From positions 1-48,348 of the IMG/VR virus record IMGVR_UViG_3300042526_000206: DNA of 48,348 nucleotides; one strand, given 5' to 3'. Position 1 is the first letter of the stretch; the number at the start of each line of letters is the position of its first letter. This document shows, in pieces, positions 1 through 8,425 of the stretch. This DNA is from a virus. Below the pieces are notes generated by a model. That model had not been told where the DNA came from. It ran no database searches and saw only the letters and a program-made list of their open reading frames with translations. A program made the position numbers and the translations under genes.

Positions 1-84
1 TATACCGAAAGATTCTCAATCGACTTCTTCGGTAACATGAGATGTAATCCACGCTACCAAGCTAAATTTGTAGCACTTACTTAA
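1..84 (+). CDS. C-terminal end of an upstream structural gene, possibly the major capsid protein (partial)
   Basis: An open frame runs from the first base of the window to a TAA at 82-84 and encodes the last 27 residues of a protein, ending in YQAKFVALT. The start lies outside the window. Its place directly before a small structural-type gene and the packaging genes makes a coat protein the most likely identity, but the fragment is too short to recognise a fold. The next gene starts 38 bases later with its own Shine-Dalgarno sequence. Identity is an inference from position only. Confidence 0.6.
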   Translation, partial: YTERFSIDFFGNMRCNPRYQAKFVALT

Positions 85-122
85 CATTCATTAGGAACTT
101 TTTTACTTAGGAGAAATTGATA

Positions 123-686
123 ATGGCTAGAAATGAAAACCCTCCCTTCGAGCGTGGTACTACCTTTTACGGCGGTGCTACAATTGACGCTAACGATCTT
201 GGTGGCGCAAACCTTGAAGGACAAGAGTTTGAATTTGAAGACTTAGTTACAGCAACCATTGGTTCTACCAAAATTGCTCGCTCTGGCCACAAGGTCAGGT
301 GTCGAGTAGTTCGTAACGCTGGATCTGCTGCTATTCTTCCAAAGACTATCACTGGATTTACCACTTCCACTACTGCTGGAACCTACGGTACTAAAGCTAC
401 CGGAACAGTTACAGCTGGTGGTGTTGGTTACCCAGTAGATGAACAACTCCCTGCAGCTGGTGTTCCAGTTGGGGACTTGTTCTATGTAGTTGTTGGCGGT
501 CCTGCGCTTATTTCACCCGCTTCTGGTGGTTGGACAGTAACGATTGCAGCTAACGATGTACTCAGTGCATTAGTTAACAAAGCTGTAACCAATGTCCTTC
601 CTTCCGGTGGGTTTGTAGTAGGCAGGGCTTGCTCCGGTGCTGCTACTTCTAGCACTGGCGATATTACTGCTTTCATTGGCAGATAA
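123..686 (+). CDS. small structural-type protein next to the coat gene (187 aa)
   Basis: The ATG at 123 is chosen over an in-frame TTG at 117 because AGGAG at 109-113 is well spaced from 123 and too close to 117. The product is rich in Gly, Ala, Val and Thr with alternating hydrophobic residues, as expected of a beta-rich protein, and has no signal peptide or membrane segment. A central Gly/Thr-rich stretch (about residues 75-115) resembles the loops of capsid decoration or stabilising proteins. It lies between the probable coat gene and a terminator, so it probably ends the head operon. Decoration or head-stabilising protein is a reasonable guess; I do not recognise the family. Confidence 0.75.
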   Translation: MARNENPPFERGTTFYGGATIDANDLGGANLEGQEFEFEDLVTATIGSTKIARSGHKVRCRVVRNAGSAAILPKTITGFTTSTTAGTYGTKATGTVTAGGVGYPVDEQLPAAGVPVGDLFYVVVGGPALISPASGGWTVTIAANDVLSALVNKAVTNVLPSGGFVVGRACSGAATSSTGDITAFIGR

Positions 687-699
687 GCCTTCGCTTAGA

Positions 700-720
700 C
701 ACTTGGGCAATGCCTAAGTG
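700..720 (+). other. stem-loop upstream of the terminator
   Basis: CACTTGGGC at 700-708 pairs with GCCTAAGTG at 712-720 (nine pairs, one G-U) around a three-base loop. It lies 13 bases after the stop of the preceding gene and 11 bases before the intrinsic terminator. No T-run follows it, so it is more likely a 3' mRNA stabiliser or processing hairpin than a terminator. Confidence 0.6.
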
Positions 721-731
721 AATGGATTAGT

Positions 732-764
732 AAGGGTGTAGCTTTTGTTGCACCCTTGCTTTTT
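732..764 (+). terminator. intrinsic (Rho-independent) terminator between head and packaging genes
   Basis: AAGGGTGTAGC at 732-742 pairs with GTTGCACCCTT at 747-757 (11 pairs including G-U wobbles) across a TTTT loop, and is followed by a T-run at 760-764. This is a textbook intrinsic terminator. It should end or attenuate transcription of the coat-gene operon before the packaging genes, whose first start codon is only 14 bases further on. Confidence 0.85.
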
Positions 765-777
765 ACATAGGATAGAA

Positions 778-1248
778 ATGCCTCCATCTTCAAACAAAAC
801 AGAAGCTAACTTACGCAGTAACCTGAAAGACGGAAAGAAGCTACCGCATCTTTCTGAGCTTGCTGAGAATTTCGTAAGGGTGGTTGGTGGTCCTTCTAAA
901 TTAGCAGAGATGCTTTTTGAAGAATGGATTGCTGCTGGTGAAGGATCTCTGGTTCGACAAAGAATATTAGATATCATTACTAGAGTTTGGAAGTTTGCTT
1001 CTGAGTCTGACGAAAAGCCAGATGACACTGGTCTTATGACTGACGAAGACCTTGACAGAGAGATTGACGGCGTTGTAAATCAAATCAAGGAGAAGTCAGA
1101 TGGAAGATCAAGAACCAAAGAGAGAGCTGACGCAGCTGGAAAAGTCAGTGATGAACTCGCTGCGGTGGTGGAAGACATCGGGTCTGAGCTCGCAGGAGAA
1201 TTTTCCAGACGGGATACTAACCCTCCAATCAGTAAAGAACCTGATTGA
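778..1248 (+). CDS. probable small terminase subunit or terL-associated protein (156 aa)
   Basis: The ATG at 778 follows the terminator directly; the upstream region gives only a weak purine-rich ribosome site. The protein is charged and mostly helical, with an N-terminal part (residues 1-80) that could hold a DNA-binding helical domain and an acidic, Lys/Glu-rich C-terminal half. Position immediately before terL is the classical place for a small terminase. The last 149 bases overlap the start of terL in another frame, which is long for a phage. I see no diagnostic HTH motif, so the small-terminase role is inferred from context. A regulatory or scaffolding role cannot be excluded. Confidence 0.65.
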   Translation: MPPSSNKTEANLRSNLKDGKKLPHLSELAENFVRVVGGPSKLAEMLFEEWIAAGEGSLVRQRILDIITRVWKFASESDEKPDDTGLMTDEDLDREIDGVVNQIKEKSDGRSRTKERADAAGKVSDELAAVVEDIGSELAGEFSRRDTNPPISKEPD

Positions 1249-3094
1249 TGAGCTGAATCTGACTGACAATAAACTGTCAGAAGACATGGCTCTCGATGTT
1301 GTTCAGAAAATTGTCGTTGCACATCTCTTAGATCAAAGCCGAAAACCTAAAGTAGCTAAAAAACAATTTGATGCTGTTGTTAAAAAACACTTTGATTTAA
1401 ACCCACCGATTGAACAGAAGGTCGAGCAAGTAACTTCTAAAGATAGAAGCAAAGAAACTTTTGATTACTCTGAACTTGGGCAAAGAGACAGTATTAGGTT
1501 TAAGAAACTTCTTGGCGAAGCTGCCAGACGCAAGATGGAAGCTCTTAAGATCTATGAGCCTACCGGAATCCAGCAAGCATTTCATTCGTCTAAAGCCACT
1601 CACCGATTAGTCCGTGGTGGAAACCGATCAGGTAAAACTACAGTGGCAGCTGTCGAATTGTCTAGAGCTGTTTGCGGTGTAGATCCTTTTTTAAAGTATC
1701 CGCTAGAAGGTGGCAGAGCTTTTTGCGTAGGTAGAAATCTTGATCATATTGGTAATGTAATGTGGAGAAAGCTAGGTAGAGCTGGTGCTTTTAGAATTAT
1801 ACGGGATTTAAAAACCAAACAATGGAGGACTTACAAACCTTGGGAAAAGTCAGACCTTGATCGGTTTCACCTTACTAAGCCATCACCTCCGCTAATTCCT
1901 AAAAGGCTAATCAAAAAGATAGCATGGGAAAACAAGGCCAAGAATATTCCTAAACTTGTTGTGCTAAACAACGGATGGGAAATAAGCTTTTACTCTTCAG
2001 AAGGTAAGCCACCTCAAGGTAGCGATATTGATATATTCTGGCTTGATGAGGAAATTGTAGATCCTGATTGGCATCCAGAATTAAGTGCTCGTATTTTGGA
2101 TCGAAAAGGTTGCGGGTTCTGGTCTGCTACTCCTCAAACTGGAACGGAAAAACTTCTTGAATTGCATGAACGAGCTTTGACAGAAAGAGAGAAGCACCCA
2201 GATGCCCCAGATGAAAGAACCGTGGACGAGTTTGTTATTATTTTGGATGACAACCCACACATCGGTGACAAAGAGAAAAAAGAATTTGCAGAAGGAATGT
2301 CAGAAGACGAACGGAAAGTTAGGATATCTGGCGAGTTTGCAATCAATAGTCTTAGGGTATTTCCAGAGTTTTCAAAAGCAATGCATGGAGTCGAGTTTTT
2401 TCAGATACCTAATGAGTGGACTAGGTATGCTGTTGTTGACCCCGGTAGGCAGGTTTGCTGCGTTTTGTTTTTTGCTATTCCTCCACCTATGCTTGGGAAT
2501 ACTATTTATCTATATGATGAGCTTTATATTTACAACTGTGATGCTGAACAGTTTGGCCAAAGAATGGCTCAAAAATCCGTAGGTCAGCAGTTTGAAAAGT
2601 TTGTAATAGATATGCATGGTGGGAGAATATCTGATATTGGTAGTGGTTTAAATGTTGAACAACAGTATTCAAGAGCGTTGCGTAAATACAAAGTTTATTC
2701 TGCTTCTACTGGCAGCGGTTTTCAATGGGGCTCAGATGATGTGCAGGGCGGTATTGAAGCTGCAAGATCATTTCTAAAAGTTAGAGAAGACGGGTCAATT
2801 AAATTAAAAGTATTTCCGCAATGTCCTAACTTTATGTGGGAAATAGAAAGGTACAGATACAAGAAAGAGCCAAGAGGTTATGTTACCGATAAGCCAGAAG
2901 ATAGAGGTAGGGTTCATGCTATGGCATGTTTTAGATACATGGCCATGAGTAATTTAAAATATGTGCAAAGGCACACTATGGAAAGAAAAGATGATACTGT
3001 GTTGAAAGCCTTGAAAGCGAAAGTCAGGCGCATGAACAAGCAAAACGGGGGCTTGGGCATGATTAATCTTGGCCCCGGTAAAGAAAAGGTGTGA
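1100..3094 (+). CDS. terL: terminase large subunit (664 aa)
   Basis: This is the ATP-driven packaging motor and headful/cos nuclease that docks on the portal. Visible motifs are Walker A GGNRSGKTT (about residues 173-181), a Walker B-like DIDIFWLDEE (about 309-318) with the catalytic acidic pair, and the first RNase H-like nuclease aspartate in AVVDPGR (about 447), followed by a second acidic motif in FVIDMHGG. The ATG at 1100 has a strong AGGAG at 1088-1092. About 170 residues precede Walker A, a longer N-terminal extension than usual. The gene overlaps the preceding one by 149 bases and ends three bases before the next ATG. Identification is firm. Confidence 0.95.
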   Translation: MEDQEPKRELTQLEKSVMNSLRWWKTSGLSSQENFPDGILTLQSVKNLIDELNLTDNKLSEDMALDVVQKIVVAHLLDQSRKPKVAKKQFDAVVKKHFDLNPPIEQKVEQVTSKDRSKETFDYSELGQRDSIRFKKLLGEAARRKMEALKIYEPTGIQQAFHSSKATHRLVRGGNRSGKTTVAAVELSRAVCGVDPFLKYPLEGGRAFCVGRNLDHIGNVMWRKLGRAGAFRIIRDLKTKQWRTYKPWEKSDLDRFHLTKPSPPLIPKRLIKKIAWENKAKNIPKLVVLNNGWEISFYSSEGKPPQGSDIDIFWLDEEIVDPDWHPELSARILDRKGCGFWSATPQTGTEKLLELHERALTEREKHPDAPDERTVDEFVIILDDNPHIGDKEKKEFAEGMSEDERKVRISGEFAINSLRVFPEFSKAMHGVEFFQIPNEWTRYAVVDPGRQVCCVLFFAIPPPMLGNTIYLYDELYIYNCDAEQFGQRMAQKSVGQQFEKFVIDMHGGRISDIGSGLNVEQQYSRALRKYKVYSASTGSGFQWGSDDVQGGIEAARSFLKVREDGSIKLKVFPQCPNFMWEIERYRYKKEPRGYVTDKPEDRGRVHAMACFRYMAMSNLKYVQRHTMERKDDTVLKALKAKVRRMNKQNGGLGMINLGPGKEKV

Positions 3095-3096
3095 TT

Positions 3097-3435
3097 ATGA
3101 GTGGATCTTCCGCAATGATTATTGGAGCTATTGCCAAAGAAGGCTTTAAAGATGCTTGCCAGTTTTTAGATTATTCGCCTAAAAACGAAGAACTTGATGA
3201 AAATTCTTGGACAGCAATAGGCGAATGGGCACTAAACAACCCAGATGGCAAGGTAAAAGATTTAGCCTCCCAGATCGCAAAACTTTGTAATAGTGAGCCA
3301 AATGAGAAATCTTTAGTTGCGTGGGAAGCTGCGATTATGGTACTTTATAACACTGTTATTGAGCCTGAAGAAAAGTTTGATCTTGACGGATGGCTTAAAT
3401 CAGTGAAGCCCCTAGAAATTGCTCAAGGAGAATGA
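3097..3435 (+). CDS. hypothetical small acidic protein (112 aa)
   Basis: The start is the ATG at 3097, with AAGG at 3086-3089; an in-frame GTG at 3091 overlaps the terL stop and is too close to the ribosome site. The product is acidic and probably all-helical, with Trp-containing segments, no membrane segment and no recognised motif. It sits between terL and the portal in a tight run, so it is co-transcribed with packaging genes. A packaging accessory or head-assembly role is possible, but function is unknown. Confidence 0.8.
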   Translation: MSGSSAMIIGAIAKEGFKDACQFLDYSPKNEELDENSWTAIGEWALNNPDGKVKDLASQIAKLCNSEPNEKSLVAWEAAIMVLYNTVIEPEEKFDLDGWLKSVKPLEIAQGE

Positions 3436-3436
3436 T

Positions 3437-3733
3437 ATGCCCTCGTTTGTTATGCCTAATATTTTTGTTGGTGATATGGTGCTTTGGTATCATGCAGCGG
3501 ATAGGACTACTGCGCCAAGGCCAGCGGTTGTTACTCATGTTGGAGCAGAAACTATTGCTTGCAGCGTGTTTGAAAAAGATAGCGTAACCATTCGGTGTAT
3601 GGATGGAGTAAGACATTTAGATGATCCTACTACACAAATACCTGAAGCCAGAGAAGCTGGAGCTTGGACTTTGGTTATGCGAATAACTGAACAACAACAA
3701 AAACAAAAAGGCGCATTTGCTGTTGCGAAATAA
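3437..3733 (+). CDS. hypothetical small beta-rich protein (98 aa)
   Basis: AAGGAG at 3425-3430 lies six bases before the ATG at 3437, one base after the previous stop. The N-terminal half (residues 8-55), with PNIFVGDMVLWYHA followed by alternating hydrophobic residues, looks like a small beta-barrel or SH3-like fold. The C-terminus carries a Gln-rich tail (EQQQKQKG). It lies directly before the portal gene. No family recognised; a small virion or assembly factor is plausible from position. Confidence 0.8.
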   Translation: MPSFVMPNIFVGDMVLWYHAADRTTAPRPAVVTHVGAETIACSVFEKDSVTIRCMDGVRHLDDPTTQIPEAREAGAWTLVMRITEQQQKQKGAFAVAK

Positions 3734-3736
3734 TAA

Positions 3737-5677
3737 ATGAAAGAAGACTCCCTCTTAGCCCCTATAGTTACTGCATGGTTGAAAAAAATTCAGCTTGCTT
3801 ATGATTTTAAGCAGGATGAATTTGGTAAGGATGCCGAAACTTGTATGCAGTTCTTTGATGGCCCATACGATTTTATGTATGGTCTCAAAAAGGGTGGAGG
3901 GGGAGGGCTTTCTTTTACTGGAAGCGCAGACGATTTCCCTAGACCTACCTTTGCTATGACGGTTAATAAAGTTGCAGAAATGGTCCAGCTCTTTGGGCCA
4001 GCACTTTATTCAAGAAATCCACATCGAAAAGTAAATCCAAGAGTTGTTATGGATATTCCTGAAGGGGCTTTTGCTCCTTTTAATCCGCAGCAATTTGGAC
4101 CAATGTTTGAACAACTTCAAGAGATGAACATTAAGCAGACAAAGCTTGATGGAGCTAGAGCACTTCTGCTTGAAAATTATTTAAATTTTACCCCTGATGC
4201 ACTTAACCTTAAAGATCATTCAAGACGAGCGATTGATGAGGCGTTAATTAAAGGCATGGGCGTACTTTGGACAAGGCCCTATGTATCTCCCGGAACAGGA
4301 AAGAAATTTGTTGGTAGCTTCTACGACACTGTAGACAATTTGGTTATTGATCCTGATATGGAAACAATTGCTGAAGCAGGATGGATAGCTAAACGCTGTG
4401 TTGATCCTGTGTGGCAAGTAGAACGAGATTTTGGCCTAGTTGCTGGTACTTTGTCTGGCCATCTTGAATCATATAACCAGCAAGGTAATCTCATGGGAGA
4501 AGGCACTGCTGGAGATTACAAGCGTAAACAAGGTAAAACAAATGACCTTCTTGTCTATTGGAAAGTCTACTCTAAGGTTGGTGTTGGTGGGCGTTTGTCT
4601 GGTGTTCCAAAAGAAAATCTTGAACCGCTAGAAGAGTACGGTGATTACGCTTATCTTGCTGTATGCGACAAAGTAGATTACCCGCTTAACCTTCCTCCTG
4701 ATATTCAAAATGGCGGGGATGACGCAGAAATTAAGCGAAGGTTAGAATGGGATACTCCATTCTGGGCTGATGACAGCTGGCCAATGACTCCTATTATTTT
4801 CCATGAAAGGCCAAGAAAAGTTTGGCCTATGTCGCATCTTAAACCCGGTCTTGGTGAGCTTAAATTTATTAACTGGGTGTATTCATTTATTGCTGGAAAA
4901 ATTAGAGTTTCGTGCAGAGATTTTCTTGCAATTAAAAAATCAGTTGGCGAAGAAATTAAGTCTACTATTCTTCACGGTACAGACTATGAGCTTTTAGAAA
5001 TAGATGAAACTCATGGTACTGTTACTGATGTAGTTCAATTCCTTCAGCATCCTCCATTTAATTCGGACATCTGGCAGGTTCTATCTGCCGTTGAGAGAAA
5101 CTTTGAAAAGCGTGTAGGGCTCACGGAGTTGGTTTATGGCGAATCGGCTGCATCATACCGTTCTGCCACGGAAGCTCAGAGTAAAACGGAACAAACGAAA
5201 ATTCGCCCTGACGATATGGCGAACAAAGTTGAAGACGCAATGACAGATGTTGCCAAGAAAGAAGCTCTTGCTGTTCGTTGGCATCTTACTGGTAACGATG
5301 TGGTTAATGTTGTTGGTAAGCCAATTGCTTTTCTATGGGATCAGCTTATTGTATCTAGCGATCCAAATGACATCTTGCACAACCTTGAATACAGAGTTGC
5401 TGCTGGCAGTTCGATGAAGCCAAACAAGCAGCGTGACGCAGATAACATGGGTCTTGCCATGCAAAATATCTTGCCTAGTCTATCCAGCTTCGCACAAAAT
5501 ACTGGAGATTTTACTGCAGTCAATGCGCTTCTTCAGGATTGGGCTAAGACGATGGACCTTGATATTTCTAAGTATCTGATTCAGCCACCGCCTCCACCTC
5601 CTCCGGGCATGATGCCACCAGAAGGCATGCCACCGGAAGGAGTGCCACCTGAAATGATGCCACCACAAGGAGCTTAA
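3737..5677 (+). CDS. portal protein (646 aa)
   Basis: Forms the dodecameric ring at the capsid vertex through which DNA is pumped and to which the tail attaches. Length, position after terL, the N-terminal helical segment, and a long alpha/beta core with PTFAMTVNKVAEMVQLFGP and later helical stretches fit a podovirus-type portal. The C-terminus (about residues 615-646) is a low-complexity Pro/Met/Gly tail of MPPEG/MPPQG units, related to the 192-residue protein at 32832-33410. There is no clear Shine-Dalgarno sequence before the ATG at 3737, three bases after the previous stop, suggesting translational coupling. Identification rests on context and general features rather than a catalytic motif. 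Confidence 0.85.
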   Translation: MKEDSLLAPIVTAWLKKIQLAYDFKQDEFGKDAETCMQFFDGPYDFMYGLKKGGGGGLSFTGSADDFPRPTFAMTVNKVAEMVQLFGPALYSRNPHRKVNPRVVMDIPEGAFAPFNPQQFGPMFEQLQEMNIKQTKLDGARALLLENYLNFTPDALNLKDHSRRAIDEALIKGMGVLWTRPYVSPGTGKKFVGSFYDTVDNLVIDPDMETIAEAGWIAKRCVDPVWQVERDFGLVAGTLSGHLESYNQQGNLMGEGTAGDYKRKQGKTNDLLVYWKVYSKVGVGGRLSGVPKENLEPLEEYGDYAYLAVCDKVDYPLNLPPDIQNGGDDAEIKRRLEWDTPFWADDSWPMTPIIFHERPRKVWPMSHLKPGLGELKFINWVYSFIAGKIRVSCRDFLAIKKSVGEEIKSTILHGTDYELLEIDETHGTVTDVVQFLQHPPFNSDIWQVLSAVERNFEKRVGLTELVYGESAASYRSATEAQSKTEQTKIRPDDMANKVEDAMTDVAKKEALAVRWHLTGNDVVNVVGKPIAFLWDQLIVSSDPNDILHNLEYRVAAGSSMKPNKQRDADNMGLAMQNILPSLSSFAQNTGDFTAVNALLQDWAKTMDLDISKYLIQPPPPPPPGMMPPEGMPPEGVPPEMMPPQGA

Positions 5678-5680
5678 GCT

Positions 5681-6337
5681 ATGCCACCACAAGGAAGTAG
5701 AGCGTTTACAAGTTTAACAGCAGAAGATCAATGGGCAATGGCTAATGGGCTGTCTAAGCCTAATTCTGGTTCATGGAAATATAACTGGAACACTAATGAT
5801 ATTGACAACGAATTTTCTACGATGCCACATTATTTGCAAGCTACTTTGCTGCAATCTATGAATGCTGCTAGGCAAAGAATTTATTCGCAACAGCTACAAT
5901 ACGATAATAACCAAAAAAGTAAAGCTGCTGCAGACGCTGCAAAAGCTGCTGCAGACGCTGAAAAAGCTGCAAAAAAAGCAGCTAACCTGTCAGGCGGTCA
6001 AGCATCAGTTCCATCAGTACAGCAACGCATGATGTCGAGGATGGGTCAAGCTGTCCAGAAGGGTGTGAATAAAGGTAAGATTAATTCTAACCAACTTGGC
6101 AAGTACCAAGTTCCGGGGCAGCAACCTACTTCGCCTTTGGCTAATCAGTTAGGTAATCCAGAGCCCAATTATCAATTTTACAGACCAATGCCAAACAAAA
6201 ATGTACCTGATGCAAATGGGGTTGCAACAAGAATTGGCTATGAGCAGTATCGTGGAGATGCTGGTCGAGATCAATATGCTAATGCAAAAACTCCAGTGCC
6301 TATGCCAAATAAACTTAGTACAAATGAGCTTCGTTAA
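5681..6337 (+). CDS. disordered duplicated protein A1 (218 aa)
   Basis: The ATG at 5681 follows AGGAG at 5667-5671, which lies inside the end of the portal gene; the first codons repeat the portal's last MPPQG-encoding bases. Residues 75-105 are an Ala/Lys-rich helix, followed by a motif block (VPSVQQRM, MGQAVQKGVNKGKIN, KYQVPGQQP) and a C-terminus of PVPMPNKLSTNELR. The same block and C-terminus recur in the gene at 7027-7557, making a two-gene duplication. Composition (Gln, Asn, Pro, Ala) predicts disorder. Function unknown; position after the portal suggests a scaffold, head-plug or ejected protein, but nothing in the sequence proves it. Confidence 0.8.
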   Translation: MPPQGSRAFTSLTAEDQWAMANGLSKPNSGSWKYNWNTNDIDNEFSTMPHYLQATLLQSMNAARQRIYSQQLQYDNNQKSKAAADAAKAAADAEKAAKKAANLSGGQASVPSVQQRMMSRMGQAVQKGVNKGKINSNQLGKYQVPGQQPTSPLANQLGNPEPNYQFYRPMPNKNVPDANGVATRIGYEQYRGDAGRDQYANAKTPVPMPNKLSTNELR

Positions 6338-6533
6338 TTAAGGATTTTAAAATGCCAACAAATGAAATACCATCAGTAGCACAGCGCATGAACGGCATGG
6401 GTGCAGCCAAAGGTACTGGTATTACTAAAAGTTCTATTAAGCAAAACTTGTTAAATAAGCCTCGTCAGCAAGGCCAAGCAAGATCACAACAAAAAGCAAA
6501 CCCTATTCCTTATAAGGTTCCCGGACAAGCAGC
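6283..6533 (+). repeat. near-perfect direct repeat, copy 1
   Basis: This 251-base stretch covers the last codons of A1, the intergenic ribosome site and the first 60 codons of B1. It matches 7503-7753 at an offset of exactly 1220 bases, with four mismatches by my count. Homology continues further upstream at lower identity (about 5983-6163 against 7282-7460). It is the trace of a recent duplication or gene-conversion event. Confidence 0.95.
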
Positions 6534-7011
6534 GCAACCATTAACAGCACCTTTGGGAGCACCTGCACCTGCCCCTACAGGACCATCAGCTGGATATGCA
6601 CCCGGTTTTGGTCCTGAGGGCCCAGTCAAATATGATGCAAATGGATATCCAATTCCACAAAAAATGCCAGATGAAAGGTTTAAGTATAAATATAATCCTA
6701 AGCCGGGTGGATTTAGAATGACACCTGAAAATCAAGCAAAATACGAGCAAAGTGCAGTGCCTATGTGGGATGGATTTAATACAAAGCCTCAAACAAATTT
6801 GTACACTGAAGACGGAATGCCTAACGGAATGTTTGGCATGACTACACTAAAAGGTTTTATGAGTAACAAAGACTATAAACCACCAACACCTGAAGAAATA
6901 GCAGCAGGAAATGCTAAGTATATGAGAGATTTTGCAGCTGGAACAGTAGGTGATCGACATAAACCTAACCCAAATAAAGGTTATGTAAATTACGCAGCAC
7001 AAAATCGTTAA
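6352..7011 (+). CDS. disordered duplicated protein B1 (219 aa)
   Basis: Begins MPTNEIPSVAQRMNGMG with a modest AAGGA site at 6339-6343. The first 60 residues are almost identical to those of the protein at 7572-8420 because the DNA from the end of A1 into B1 is repeated (6283-6533 and 7503-7753). It also carries a looser version of the A-type motif (PSVxQRM, then KVPGQ), so A and B are probably distant paralogues. The rest is Pro/Gly/Tyr-rich with no hydrophobic core pattern or membrane segment. Function unknown. Confidence 0.8.
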   Translation: MPTNEIPSVAQRMNGMGAAKGTGITKSSIKQNLLNKPRQQGQARSQQKANPIPYKVPGQAAQPLTAPLGAPAPAPTGPSAGYAPGFGPEGPVKYDANGYPIPQKMPDERFKYKYNPKPGGFRMTPENQAKYEQSAVPMWDGFNTKPQTNLYTEDGMPNGMFGMTTLKGFMSNKDYKPPTPEEIAAGNAKYMRDFAAGTVGDRHKPNPNKGYVNYAAQNR

Positions 7012-7026
7012 TTAAGGAGTTATACA

Positions 7027-7557
7027 ATGGCTAACACTTATATTACACAGGATGAATTTAACAAGGTATGGGCTCCACATGGAGGTCATCCGGGAATGCT
7101 TGGTCTTGATGCAACACCCGGATATGTAGATCCGGGTGATGGAAGCCAAGCTTGGAAATATACTAGGTACGGTGGTGCTACCGGAATGAAAAATCCTGTG
7201 TATATAAAGTACGCTAATATGGTTGGCGGTGGTTTTTTTGATAGGCCACTACCTAAAAAAACAACTACTCCTGCAGCACCTAATTTATCAGGAGGTCAAG
7301 CTACAGTCCCAACGGTAGAACAGCGCATGTCGAGGATGGGCCAAGCTGTTCAAAAGGGTGTAAATAAAGGTAAGATTAATTCAAAGCAGCTTAGCAAGTA
7401 CCAAGTACCGGGGCAGCAACCAGCTTCGCCTTTAGTAAATCGGTTAAGTGGTCCAGAAAATGACTTGGCTTTTAACATGCCCCGTAATCAATATGCTGGT
7501 GGTGCAAAAACTCCAGTGCCTATGCCAAACAAACTTAGTACAAATGAGCTTCGTTAA
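7027..7557 (+). CDS. disordered duplicated protein A2 (176 aa)
   Basis: AAGGAG at 7013-7018 precedes the ATG at 7027. The N-terminal 80 residues (Gly/Tyr/Trp-containing) are unlike A1, while residues 90-145 repeat the A1 block (LSGGQA, VPTVEQRMSRMGQAVQKG, KYQVPGQQP) and the C-terminus is the identical PVPMPNKLSTNELR. The paralogue pair A2-B2 follows A1-B1 directly. The conserved block between variable ends suggests a binding motif for a shared partner such as the portal or coat. Function unknown. Confidence 0.8.
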   Translation: MANTYITQDEFNKVWAPHGGHPGMLGLDATPGYVDPGDGSQAWKYTRYGGATGMKNPVYIKYANMVGGGFFDRPLPKKTTTPAAPNLSGGQATVPTVEQRMSRMGQAVQKGVNKGKINSKQLSKYQVPGQQPASPLVNRLSGPENDLAFNMPRNQYAGGAKTPVPMPNKLSTNELR

Positions 7558-7753
7558 TTAAGGATTTTAAAATGCCAACAAATGAAATACCATCAGTAGC
7601 GCAGCGCATGAACGGCATGGGTGCAGCCAAAGGTACTGGTATGACTAAAAGTTCTATTAAGCAAAACTTGTTTAATAAGCCTCGTCAGCAAGGCCAAGCA
7701 AGATCACAACAAAAAGCAAACCCTATTCCTTATAAGGTTCCCGGACAAGCAGC
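7503..7753 (+). repeat. near-perfect direct repeat, copy 2
   Basis: Second copy of the 251-base repeat, spanning the end of A2, the intergenic ribosome site and the start of B2. It differs from copy 1 at four positions, so identity is about 98 percent. The boundaries are sharp: identity stops at base 7753, inside the codons following KVPGQA. Confidence 0.95.
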
Positions 7754-8420
7754 TAGGCCAGAAATAGGTACAGCACCTGTTTCGCCTTTGGTTAATCAGC
7801 CAAATCAATTTGTAAATTATAACGCTCCTAGTAGGAACGACCTAGTAACAGGAGGCAGGAGCGAATACGCTAGTGATACAGCTTTCAGAGGCACAAACGC
7901 TGCTCCAGCACCTGTTCCTATGCCACAAAAAGCTTCCCCTACTCCACCTAGTGAGCCAATGAGTGGTGCTGCCTACGCTGCTAAATTTTATACTCCTTTT
8001 ACACCAGAACAAGCAGCAAAAAATGAAAAAGACGCTGCATTATACAAAAGTGATTATTCTCAATGGTTAGCTAACTGGAAAGTTGATCAAGCTAATAACA
8101 ATAAAAATTATCAACCGCCATCAAACCAGACTTCTACATCGTATAGGCCAACTGTAAATAATCCGCAAAACAATACTTACTCGCAAGTGCAAGTAGCTCC
8201 TCCAGAAAATGTAGGCGCTAAAATGAATGCCGATGGTTTCACTTATAATGATCCAAAAACAGGAAGGCTTATCTACACAAGGCCTCCAGTTTGGAATCCA
8301 GAAACAGATGGTCAGGAAGGTGTGGAAAGAACGCACAGAGCAAAAGGTGGTCAGTTTGCTATGGGATTAGATGGGAAAATGATTCCCGTTTTAGGACCAC
8401 ATCCCGGAGCCAAGAAGTAA
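7572..8420 (+). CDS. disordered duplicated protein B2 (282 aa)
   Basis: Shares its first 60 residues with B1 and then diverges. Later residues are Asn/Gln/Pro/Tyr-rich, including APVPMPQKASPTPP, a relative of the A-type C-terminal PVPMPNKLS motif. It ends HPGAKK. No enzymatic motif, signal or membrane segment is visible. It closes the duplicated four-gene block and is followed five bases later by a very small gene. Unknown function; probably a disordered virion or assembly protein. Confidence 0.8.
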   Translation: MPTNEIPSVAQRMNGMGAAKGTGMTKSSIKQNLFNKPRQQGQARSQQKANPIPYKVPGQAARPEIGTAPVSPLVNQPNQFVNYNAPSRNDLVTGGRSEYASDTAFRGTNAAPAPVPMPQKASPTPPSEPMSGAAYAAKFYTPFTPEQAAKNEKDAALYKSDYSQWLANWKVDQANNNKNYQPPSNQTSTSYRPTVNNPQNNTYSQVQVAPPENVGAKMNADGFTYNDPKTGRLIYTRPPVWNPETDGQEGVERTHRAKGGQFAMGLDGKMIPVLGPHPGAKK

Positions 8421-8425
8421 ATTAA

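Noticed and set aside
5480-5692. Trp/His-rich - strand frame opposite the portal C-terminus
   Set aside because: It mirrors the MPPEG/MPPQG repeat codons of the portal gene and lacks a ribosome site.
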